This document shows, piece after piece, positions 1-5,024 of a stretch of 5,024 nucleotides of DNA. Source of the DNA: Chloroflexota bacterium (GTDB lineage: Bacteria; Chloroflexota; Anaerolineae; Anaerolineales; UBA4823). The stretch spans positions 1 to 5,024 of the forward strand of contig JAAZNS010000135.1 in assembly GCA_012798185.1 (NCBI GenBank). The letters run 5' to 3'. Under the pieces are notes generated by a model. The model was not told the DNA's origin, did not search any database, and saw only the letters and a program-made list of their open reading frames with translations. How positions within the stretch are numbered: position 1 is the stretch's first letter; every line of letters begins with the position of its first letter. A program made the position numbers and the translations under genes.

Positions 1-995
1 ATGAGCCAGCGACCGTCTTTATAACACTCGAAACCCATCGCATTGATGGGTAAGCCTAATGAACGAGGGATAAAGGTGCCCTCTACCGGGGGTTGGAAAT
101 CAGTTTCACACACATGGTATTGCAAAGCGCCGGGTGCATAGTGCACCTTTGGGAAGAAGCGCTGCCATGCCGGGCGCGGTTCGGCAAACAATTCCAAAAC
201 ATGGTTGCCCGGAATGGCTACAACAATCAAGTTCCCAGAAATGGTATGGGAAGTGCCATTTTTAATATAAGTCACCGTCCCACCGCTGCCATCCGGATAC
301 AGGTCGATGCGGGTCACTTTTGCCTGCAATTCGACATTCAATTGCTTCGCCATTGCCTCGGGCAAGGCGCCAATGCCGGTTTTGAAAGTTACCGAATCGG
401 CGTTGAGATAACTTACCATCAGCGCCAGGAAAGCTTTTCGGGAGACATCATAGCCGTGGTAGGAACACATGGTTTCGAACATGGGGATTGCCCACCATTC
501 AAACATTTCCTCGCTGATGCGGGTCTTAAAGAACTCTTCAAAAGTAACTTCATCATCTTTTCCGGGCGCTTGCTCCAAGTGGTATGGGTTTTTAAGGGAA
601 GCCACACTGAGGAAATGAGGGATTAACTTCAGCATCGCCAGCCGCGCCCCCAAAGACACGCCGCTCCATCCCAGGTAGGAGGGGATTGAGAGAAAATTGG
701 CGGAGTGCATTTTCCCATTGCGATAAATGGTGGTGATCAAACCCTCTTTCGATTTTACCAATTCGCCTTCTAAGCCCAGCTCGCGCACCATATCCAATAG
801 AAATCGATCAGAGGTGGTGACGAATTTTGCACCGCCATCCACGCGAAAACCTTCCCAATCGATGGTGAACATGCGCCCGCCGACATAGTCGTTTTCATCG
901 AGGATGAGGGTCTGTATGCCGGCTTTTTTAAGCTGAAAGGCAGCCGTCAATCCAGCAATGCCGGCGCCAATGATGATAGCATGATGAGTTGCCAT
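1..995 (-). CDS. FAD-dependent oxidoreductase, amine oxidase / phytoene desaturase / protoporphyrinogen oxidase-like, C-terminus cut by window edge
   Basis: An open frame of 331 codons runs from the ATG at 995-993 to the left edge without a stop. The protein begins MATHHAIIIGAGIAGLTAAF. This is a Rossmann beta-alpha-beta with GxGxxG at residues 10-15, an acidic Asp33 at the end of the second strand for the FAD ribose, and a GGR motif at 39-41, all typical of the flavin-containing amine oxidase superfamily. Further family-like segments are GFRVDGGAKF (about 49-58), a GIGALPEAMAKQL stretch followed by a VTRID strand (about 215-240), and LIVVAIPGNHVLELF. Known relatives oxidise amines, carotenoid precursors or protoporphyrinogen; the substrate here cannot be told. 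The protein should be soluble or peripheral, since I see no signal peptide. A GAGG ribosome binding site (1004-1001) lies five bases before the ATG. The C-terminal FAD-contact motif, usually near residue 400 or later, is outside the window. It is on the same strand as the transporter genes but about 390 bases away, so it is probably a separate transcription unit. Confidence 0.9.
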   Translation of the reverse strand, partial: MATHHAIIIGAGIAGLTAAFQLKKAGIQTLILDENDYVGGRMFTIDWEGFRVDGGAKFVTTSDRFLLDMVRELGLEGELVKSKEGLITTIYRNGKMHSANFLSIPSYLGWSGVSLGARLAMLKLIPHFLSVASLKNPYHLEQAPGKDDEVTFEEFFKTRISEEMFEWWAIPMFETMCSYHGYDVSRKAFLALMVSYLNADSVTFKTGIGALPEAMAKQLNVELQAKVTRIDLYPDGSGGTVTYIKNGTSHTISGNLIVVAIPGNHVLELFAEPRPAWQRFFPKVHYAPGALQYHVCETDFQPPVEGTFIPRSLGLPINAMGFECYKDGRWL

Positions 996-1092
996 AGCAG
1001 CCTCGCTTTCGATCAAAAATCAGGGGTTCGGAGAACCAATATAATCTTTATACTTGTATATCGGTGATTTCGATCCATTGTGCATTGGGTGA

Positions 1093-1217
1093 CTAGCAGA
1101 CATCCATTCGTTCCGATGTGCCTTTGTTTTTAAGGCGATACAGCGCAGCGGCTTCGTTTTGTTCAATAGCCGCTATCGGAACTTTCCTTTCTGTTTTAAT
1201 ATCCCCAATTCAACCAT
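1093..1217 (-). pseudogene. Possible frameshifted small gene remnant
   Basis: An ATG at 1217-1215 opens a 14-residue frame (MVELGILKQKGKFR) that stops at 1175-1173. Near 1185 the neighbouring frame takes over and continues for about 30 codons, through KVPIAAIEQNEAAALYRLKN and on to a TAG at 1095-1093. Read together with one frame change, the two give about 41 residues of protein-like sequence. The second frame has no ATG of its own except one five codons from its end. An AGGA-type ribosome binding sequence lies very close (about three bases) upstream of the ATG. The piece lies just downstream of the promoter candidate at 1237-1265. I do not recognise the protein. It may be a broken gene, a sequencing or assembly indel, or simply non-coding leader sequence. 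Confidence 0.18.
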
Positions 1218-1236
1218 GATCCTCGCCATATATATG

Positions 1237-1265
1237 AGTATAGTGCAAAAAAAAAGTGGTAGCAA
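1237..1265 (-). promoter_or_regulatory. Sigma-70-like promoter candidate with T9 in the spacer
   Basis: On the minus strand, TTGCTA (1265-1260; 4 of 6 to the TTGACA consensus) and TATACT (1242-1237; 5 of 6 to TATAAT) are separated by exactly 17 bases. Transcription would begin near 1230, giving a leader of about 235 bases before the flavoprotein ATG at 995. Nine of the 17 spacer bases are a T homopolymer (1255-1247). This is the best promoter match I found in the window, in a place where one is expected. It is a sequence match only. Confidence 0.45.
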
Positions 1266-1268
1266 GTT

Positions 1269-1292
1269 AAAAAATTACGAATGTCTGCGCAA
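1269..1292 (-). terminator. Weak intrinsic terminator candidate for the transporter operon
   Basis: On the minus strand TTGCG (1292-1288), an eight-base loop and CGTAA (1279-1275) can form a five-pair stem with one G-U pair, followed directly by six Ts (1274-1269). It lies about 100 bases after the ATPase stop and just before the promoter candidate, where a terminator would make sense. The stem is short and poor in GC, so it may not work alone. Confidence 0.25.
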
Positions 1293-1388
1293 ATAATAAT
1301 TGATTATTCCACAAAATAAAAATGATTGCGTTAGTCTTATCTTATCCCCCATCCTCAACGATTACACCATGATATTAAATTTATACAA

Positions 1389-2069
1389 CTACATCATCTC
1401 GAGCAATTTGGATTCCATCCTGATAAAATCCGAGGAGGATATTTTCCGCTCGATCCCTAATGGCACATCGATGATGTTTTTTATTTTTGAAGGCCGATCG
1501 GTTACGATTGCAATCCTGTCTGCCAGGAGCAGTGCTTCTTTCAAATCATGGGTGACGGCAATGATCGAAAACCGCTGCTTTAACCACCAGCAGTGAATAT
1601 CTTTCATGATTTCCAGTTTGATCTTAATATCCAGGGAAGTAAATGCCTCATCGAGAATCAGTAAATCGGGATGGATAACCAAGGCGCGCGCCAGGTTTAC
1701 TCTTTGGCGCATACCGCCGCTTAGCCGGGATGGCAGGTAATGAGAAAATCCTGTAAGCTTTAACGGGGAGAGTATTTCTTTTATTTCTCCTTCCGGATTT
1801 ACAAACCGCAAATTTTCTTCTACGGTACGCCAGGGGATCAGACGGGATTCCTGGAAAACAAAACCAATCCTCATATGGTTGTGCTCAACCGTACCGGAAG
1901 TCGGTCTCTCTAAACCGGAGAGAATTCTGAGAAACGTCGTTTTACCACAACCGGATGGACCGAGGATCACCAAACGCTCGCCTTTGCCTAATTCGAGATT
2001 CCACTGTTCGAGTACCGCTAAAGAGCCAAACGATTTGGATAGATTTTTTACAGTCACACAAGCGTCCAT
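1389..2069 (-). CDS. ABC transporter ATP-binding protein, NitT/TauT/SsuB-like
   Basis: This is the cytoplasmic ATPase that powers the adjacent importer. Counting from the chosen start, the 226-residue protein has all the nucleotide-binding motifs. Walker A GPSGCGKTT is at 37-45, the Q-loop glutamine at 73 in FVFQESRLIPWRTVEEN, the signature LSGGMRQRV at 116-124, Walker B LLILDEA at 136-142, the D-loop SLD at 145-147 and the switch His at 174 in VTHD. The Q-loop sequence with 'LIPWRTVEEN' is characteristic of nitrate/sulfonate/taurine-type ATPases (SsuB, TauB, NrtD). The frame is open back to an ATG at 2153, but those extra 28 residues lie inside the permease gene and resemble nothing in the family. 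The ATG at 2069 gives MDACVTVKNLSKSFG, a normal ATPase N-terminus. It overlaps the permease stop by 16 bases, which suggests translational coupling; GGAG lies about 11 bases upstream. The protein is slightly shorter than SsuB at its C-terminus. Confidence 0.95.
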   Translation of the reverse strand: MDACVTVKNLSKSFGSLAVLEQWNLELGKGERLVILGPSGCGKTTFLRILSGLERPTSGTVEHNHMRIGFVFQESRLIPWRTVEENLRFVNPEGEIKEILSPLKLTGFSHYLPSRLSGGMRQRVNLARALVIHPDLLILDEAFTSLDIKIKLEIMKDIHCWWLKQRFSIIAVTHDLKEALLLADRIAIVTDRPSKIKNIIDVPLGIERKISSSDFIRMESKLLEMM

Positions 2070-2899
2070 CGCTGTGATAATCTCCGAAGAAGAATTTTCG
2101 TGATTCTTTCCATAGCAATACCCAGGGAAACAGCGATTAGGGTAATAGCCCACACCCTGGTAAAATCGATATTCATACGCGCCATCAAGATCTCTTCACC
2201 CAAGCCCTTACCGCCGCATAGATACTCTGTCACAAGGATTACTTTCCATGCCTGCCCAATGCTCACATCTAATATGGCGGCAATGAAGGGCATCAATGCC
2301 CCCAGGTAAATATCTTTAACAACATCCGCCCGACGAACCCGATACAACCGCGCCATTTCCAGCAGCTTTTCATCGAGGTTGCGCACACCGGAAACCGTGG
2401 TGAGAATGGAAACAGGGAGGAGGGAAATGGAGGCAATGAAAACCGGGCCTTTCCAACCGATGCCCCAGGTAAAAATGACCAACGTAAGCCAAGAAATGAC
2501 CGGCACCGCCTGGATTACCATGATCGCTGGGCGGCAAATTTCGTAAATAGAATTGGATAATCCCAGGCTTAACCCCAGGGGAATTCCGATCAGGATGGTC
2601 AACGCCAGCACCAGCAGTACCTTCGAAAAAGTTTGCCAGGCGGCGATCAAGATTTCGTAGGATAGGAGCCCCTTTACGAACAGGCGCAGGGTATCCAGCG
2701 GCATGGGGACGATACTTTTGTTGATTATCCATGCCGCTGCCTGCCAGATCAGGATAATTAAAACGATCCCTGAAACAAAGCGTATCGCCGAAAGGAGAGC
2801 AGACGACGGCCGCGCCGGCTTTGTTTCAGGGGGGTTCGCCAGGGTCCGGTTGCCCTGCCCTGGCATCACCCGATCTCTACTGAACGAAAAAATCCTCAT
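2054..2899 (-). CDS. ABC transporter permease, NitT/TauT/SsuC-like (BPD_transp_1)
   Basis: This is the membrane-spanning subunit of the importer, 281 residues. After a polar N-terminal tail of about 35 residues, hydrophobic segments fall at roughly 36-58, 92-115, 124-146, 152-172, 198-222 and 247-268, fitting the six-helix topology of binding-protein-dependent permeases. The cytoplasmic EAA-type loop that contacts the ATPase is recognisable at about 178-204 (LLEMARLYRVRRADVVKDIY, then LGALMP), followed by the IGQAWKVILVTEYL segment typical of the nitrate/sulfonate/taurine group. The conserved Gly of the EAA loop is not obvious: the loop has RLYRVRR where many members have RTLGAS. The start at 2899 overlaps the binding-protein gene by 23 bases and has AAGGA about eight bases upstream. 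An alternative ATG at 2866, just after the binding-protein stop, would remove 11 polar residues and is also possible. It presumably works as a homodimer with the neighbouring ATPase. Confidence 0.93.
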   Translation of the reverse strand: MRIFSFSRDRVMPGQGNRTLANPPETKPARPSSALLSAIRFVSGIVLIILIWQAAAWIINKSIVPMPLDTLRLFVKGLLSYEILIAAWQTFSKVLLVLALTILIGIPLGLSLGLSNSIYEICRPAIMVIQAVPVISWLTLVIFTWGIGWKGPVFIASISLLPVSILTTVSGVRNLDEKLLEMARLYRVRRADVVKDIYLGALMPFIAAILDVSIGQAWKVILVTEYLCGGKGLGEEILMARMNIDFTRVWAITLIAVSLGIAMERITKILLRRLSQRWTLV

Positions 2900-3866
2900 C
2901 AGGAATTTCCTTGATGCCCTCCGGGTAAACGGATTGCATGGTTTCGAGGAAATCGATCACTTCTTGCTTTACCTCGGCAGCCGTAACGTATTCGAACTTG
3001 ATACGCTGGAGAGCGGTTTGCATCACCGGCGCGGGGATCGGCAGAATTTCCGCGCTGGCGCTTATCGCTTCGGTCACATTCTCATTGGCCCATTGCGTCG
3101 AATCGGAAAGGGTTTCCGCAACGGTTTGGGCTTCTTGGGGGCGATTGTTGAGAAATTCCCGGGTAACGAATAACCCGGCAATGGGGATACCCTGTTTGGC
3201 GCCGCTTATCTCCGACCAGTATTCCTGGTAATCCAGCACAACCTTGCCATTGTTGGCGGCCAGCGCCAGGGTAACGTAAGGTTCGGGCAGGGCGGCGAAT
3301 TCGACCTTGCCTTCTTTGAACAATGCGGCAATTTCCTGTGCGGGAGCGTATGAAAAGGTTACGTCTTCATCGGGGGTGATGCCTTCTTTAGCCAGGGCAT
3401 AACGCGTCATTACGTCGGCGGTTTGACCTTTGCCCTCGGGGGTATAGAGGGTTTTCCCTTTCAAGGAATCCCACCCGGTAAATTCGCTATCATTGGCGGC
3501 GATCAGGTAAAAGACTTTCCATTCATGAACGCCCAACAAAACTAAATCGATGCCGGAGGCGGCCAAATTTACGCCGTTAGTTATGGGAAGAACGGCGAAA
3601 TCAGCCTGACCGCCGGATAACAAGCCGATCGCCTCGTCGACGGTTTTCCAGTATTGCACGTGGATGGCAATATCGCCATGGACGTTTTGGCTGGCAATTC
3701 CGGCCACCGGAATGACGGCCGGTCCCATCGGATTGATCAGATTGACTTCGGTGACGGGGGGTAATGCGGTTACTTCGGTTTGGGTTTCTTGAACCGGCGA
3801 AGAACAACCGGTGATGGCTACGATGAGCAGTAATGATACGAGAAATAATCTTCTACCGTTTAACAT
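2877..3866 (-). CDS. ABC transporter substrate-binding lipoprotein, NitT/TauT/NMT1-like
   Basis: This is the extracytoplasmic binding protein of the importer, 329 residues from the ATG at 3866. The N-terminus MLNGRRLFLVSLLLIVAITG has a basic n-region and a hydrophobic core ending in the lipobox ITG-C. Cys21 would be lipidated and anchored to the membrane after signal peptidase II cleavage. The mature part has the two-lobe type 2 periplasmic-binding layout. Family-like stretches include GGQADFAVLPITNG (about 85-98), DSLKGKTLYTPEGKGQTADV (about 133-152) and GKVEFAALPEPYV (about 186-198). These are typical of the nitrate/sulfonate/taurine/thiamine-precursor (NMT1/THI5-like) group. Substrate cannot be assigned. 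The frame extends upstream to a TTG at 3911, adding 15 residues, but the lipoprotein signal makes 3866 the better start. Neither start has a well-placed Shine-Dalgarno sequence. The 3' end overlaps the permease gene. Confidence 0.92.
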   Translation of the reverse strand: MLNGRRLFLVSLLLIVAITGCSSPVQETQTEVTALPPVTEVNLINPMGPAVIPVAGIASQNVHGDIAIHVQYWKTVDEAIGLLSGGQADFAVLPITNGVNLAASGIDLVLLGVHEWKVFYLIAANDSEFTGWDSLKGKTLYTPEGKGQTADVMTRYALAKEGITPDEDVTFSYAPAQEIAALFKEGKVEFAALPEPYVTLALAANNGKVVLDYQEYWSEISGAKQGIPIAGLFVTREFLNNRPQEAQTVAETLSDSTQWANENVTEAISASAEILPIPAPVMQTALQRIKFEYVTAAEVKQEVIDFLETMQSVYPEGIKEIPDEDFFVQ

Positions 3867-3883
3867 TGTGGTTTTGTATCTTT

Positions 3884-3911
3884 TGAATATGAAGATTGTG
3901 ACACTCTTCAA
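3884..3911 (-). promoter_or_regulatory. Weak promoter candidate ahead of the substrate-binding gene
   Basis: TTGAAG (3911-3906) and TATTCA (3889-3884) lie 16 bases apart on the minus strand. The -10 match is poor. If used, transcription would start about 10 bases before the ATG at 3866, leaving a very short leader, which would fit the absence of a ribosome binding site there. This is weak support, and the transporter may instead be read through from the hydrogenase operon. Confidence 0.18.
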
Positions 3912-3925
3912 CTTCCTTATCCCGT

Positions 3926-3961
3926 ACCTTTCCCCTCTTCGTTCATGAAGAGGGGAAAGGT
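3926..3961. repeat. Perfect 15-bp inverted repeat (strong RNA hairpin) between hydrogenase and transporter
   Basis: ACCTTTCCCCTCTTC (3926-3940) is followed by a six-base loop (3941-3946) and its exact reverse complement (3947-3961). The stem has no mismatch and about half GC pairs, so it should be stable in RNA from either strand. Neither side is followed by a run of Ts, so it is not a standard intrinsic terminator. It sits 64 bases after the hydrogenase stop and 60 bases before the transporter start. Likely roles are 3'-end protection of the hydrogenase mRNA, partial termination between the two units, or a copy of a dispersed palindromic repeat. Confidence 0.85.
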
Positions 3962-3984
3962 GATCAGGGGCAAGGGTTTAAATG

Positions 3985-3995
3985 ACCTCCCCTTT
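3985..3995 (-). promoter_or_regulatory. Orphan Shine-Dalgarno-like sequence
   Basis: AAAGGGGAGGT on the minus strand, about 30 bases after the hydrogenase stop, closely matches the anti-Shine-Dalgarno complement. No ATG or GTG follows at the usual distance; the next bases are CATTTAAACCC. A TTG at 3973-3971, 12 bases past GGAGG, opens an 18-residue frame ending at 3919-3917 that runs through the hairpin. It may be the remnant of a lost gene start, a leader peptide, or a purine-rich chance match. Confidence 0.3.
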
Positions 3996-4024
3996 ATGAT
4001 CGATGCCCGGTCAATTTATTTGCG

Positions 4025-5024
4025 TTATATGGTAACTTTGCCTCGTTCTGTATAGGTTGTATGCAACAGCTTGTGGCTGAGATGCCCGCAAGGACCTTCG
4101 GTAAGGAAATCGGTATAGAGCTTTAAAACCGCCGGATTCTCATGCGATTTGCGGGTGGCATAAGCGCTGTCTTCGGAATAGATGGCGTTGGCCCGCGCCT
4201 GCCGGATTGCCATGCTGGTGGGGATAGGTTGACCGCCGCCGCCGATGCAGCCGCCCGGGCAGCCCATAAATTCGATGAAGTGGAAGGAGGCCAATTCGCC
4301 GCCGGCTTTGATGTTTTCCATGACCTTTTTGGCGTTCGCCGTACCGTGCGCCACGGCTACCTTGAGTGTAGCGCCGTTAAGCCAATCCCAACTGGGAACG
4401 ATATTCTTGAACATATCCTGAACCGGACCGGTCTTGGGGATGGTCACTTCAGCTTTGCGTACACCTTCCATGCCGCGTACCGGTTGAATATCGGCGTGGG
4501 TGAAGAACTTCTCCACCGGTTCGCCTACAACCAGTTCGATCACGGTACGTAAGGCGGCTTCCATTACGCCGCCCGTGGCAGCAAAGATCACGCCCGAACC
4601 GGTGGCTGTACCGAAGGGATCGTCGAAATCCGATTTGGGCATTTTCGGCAGGTCGATGCCGGCTTCTTTACACATCTTCGCCAGTTCACGCGTGGTGAGG
4701 GCATAATCGACGTCTTGATAACCGCTGTCGAAGAATTCGGGGCGGTTGCATTCGAACTTCTTCGCCGAGCAAGGCATCAGCGATACCGAAACGATATCCT
4801 TAGGATCGATGCCGCGTTTCTGGGCATAGAAGGTTTTAATGATCGCGCCGAACATCTGCTGCGGCGATTTGGCTGTGGAGACGTTGGGGATGTATTCCGG
4901 GTAGAAATGCTCCAGGTATTTCACCCAGCCGGGGGAGCAGGAGGTCAATTGCGGTAGAGCAACCGAGGGATCTTTAGCCACTAAGGCTTTATACAGGCGG
5001 ATCAACAACTCGGTGCCCTCTTCC
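4025..5024 (-). CDS. hydA: [FeFe]-hydrogenase catalytic subunit, H-cluster domain (N-terminus outside window)
   Basis: The enzyme reversibly reduces protons to H2 in the cytoplasm. The frame is open to the right edge and ends in TAA at 4027-4025; the true start is outside. In order, the H-cluster motifs seen are EEGTELLIRL (5023-4994), L1 TSCSPGW (4945-4925), STAKSPQQ (from 4879), L2 MPCSAKKFE (4777-4751), ATGGVMEAALR, and L3 EFMGCPGGCIGGGGQP (4273-4226). The tail has RKSHENPAV and SHKLLHTTY, the usual C-terminal signature. Expected cluster ligands are Cys at 4771-4769, 4261-4259 and 4249-4247; the fourth position is discussed under findings. The proton-path residues Glu (two in EEGTE), Arg (4999-4997) and Ser (4879-4877) are present. 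Overall similarity suggests the NAD(P)-linked, multisubunit HydA/HndD type rather than a small monomeric enzyme. The N-terminal Fe-S domains and partner subunits that would settle this lie to the right of the window. Confidence 0.97.
   Translation of the reverse strand, partial: EEGTELLIRLYKALVAKDPSVALPQLTSCSPGWVKYLEHFYPEYIPNVSTAKSPQQMFGAIIKTFYAQKRGIDPKDIVSVSLMPCSAKKFECNRPEFFDSGYQDVDYALTTRELAKMCKEAGIDLPKMPKSDFDDPFGTATGSGVIFAATGGVMEAALRTVIELVVGEPVEKFFTHADIQPVRGMEGVRKAEVTIPKTGPVQDMFKNIVPSWDWLNGATLKVAVAHGTANAKKVMENIKAGGELASFHFIEFMGCPGGCIGGGGQPIPTSMAIRQARANAIYSEDSAYATRKSHENPAVLKLYTDFLTEGPCGHLSHKLLHTTYTERGKVTI

Larger units (their letters stand above)
996..1388. other. AT-rich intergenic region between ATPase and flavoprotein genes
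   Basis: No convincing intact gene is seen on either strand across these 393 bases. The ATPase-proximal half (about 1240-1388) is strongly AT-rich with several A/T homopolymers. It contains a weak terminator candidate and a sigma-70-like promoter candidate that reads toward the flavoprotein gene. The middle (1093-1217) has codon-like composition in two adjoining frames and may be a decayed small gene. Nearer the flavoprotein start there is a 12-bp palindrome, TATACTTGTATA (1049-1060), and a short hairpin GGTTC-TCC-GAACC on the minus strand (1037-1025). Confidence 0.7.

Noticed and set aside
93..626. Open frame of 177 codons on the plus strand
   Set aside because: It lies wholly antisense to the flavoprotein gene, whose minus-strand frame has clear FAD-binding motifs; the plus-strand product has no recognisable domain and is a shadow.
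1007..1075. Eight-base direct repeat TTTCGATC at 1007-1014 and 1068-1075 upstream of the flavoprotein gene
   Set aside because: It is short, one copy abuts the ribosome binding site, and nothing else links the copies; it may be coincidence.
1295..1308. AATAAT-TG-ATTATT inverted repeat as a terminator stem
   Set aside because: It is all A-T pairs with a two-base loop that cannot close properly, so it is unlikely to form a stable RNA hairpin.
1300..1596. Plus-strand open frame of 98 codons starting in the intergenic region
   Set aside because: More than half is antisense to the end of the ATPase gene, its start has no ribosome binding site, and the product is low-complexity with no family resemblance.
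2070..2153. 28-codon N-terminal extension of the ATPase from an upstream ATG
   Set aside because: The added residues are the permease coding region in another frame; ATPases of this family begin close to the VTVKNLSKSFG strand, so the ATG at 2069 is preferred.
2370..3231. Other-frame open stretches of 97 to 156 codons on both strands across the permease and binding-protein genes
   Set aside because: They overlap genes with strong family evidence, and their translations are rich in Arg, His and Pro without motifs, as expected for shadows.
3867..4024. Riboswitch (for example TPP) in the leader of the transporter genes
   Set aside because: The conserved core sequences of TPP and other riboswitches I could look for by eye are absent; only the simple hairpin is evident.
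4142..4957. Plus-strand open frames opposite the hydrogenase
   Set aside because: The minus strand carries all H-cluster motifs over the same bases; the plus-strand products show no domain.

Overview
The window reads as bacterial chromosome from an anaerobe. All recognisable genes lie on the minus strand, so they are transcribed from high to low coordinates. The strongest clue to lifestyle is the C-terminal catalytic part of an [FeFe]-hydrogenase at the right edge. Such enzymes occur in strict anaerobes and fermenters. The binding protein of the transporter carries a lipoprotein signal, which is common in monoderm-type lineages. A member of the Chloroflexota (Anaerolineae) or Firmicutes is plausible, but this is inference; the window holds no rRNA or other phylogenetic marker.

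Layout in transcription order: (1) 5024-4025, the H-cluster domain of an [FeFe]-hydrogenase, with its N-terminus outside the window; (2) 4024-3867, a 158-base gap with a perfect 15-bp hairpin and a Shine-Dalgarno-like sequence that has no normal start codon behind it; (3) 3866-2877, a lipoprotein substrate-binding protein; (4) 2899-2054, an inner-membrane permease; (5) 2069-1389, an ABC ATPase. Genes 3 to 5 overlap end to start and form a complete NitT/TauT/SsuABC-type importer whose substrate cannot be read from the sequence. (6) 1388-996, an AT-rich gap of about 390 bases with a good sigma-70-like promoter, a weak terminator candidate and traces of a possible broken small gene; (7) 995-1, an FAD-dependent amine-oxidase/phytoene-desaturase-type oxidoreductase, truncated by the left edge.

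Functionally, the hydrogenase exchanges electrons with protons or H2 in the cytoplasm. The importer takes up a small organic or oxyanion solute. The flavoprotein probably forms its own transcription unit. Nothing in the sequence proves that these three units act together. I see no mobile element, CRISPR array, tRNA or rRNA. The points most worth a second look are the TSCSPGW variant of the hydrogenase L1 motif, a nine-T homopolymer inside the spacer of a promoter candidate, and the unexplained hairpin between the hydrogenase and transporter genes.
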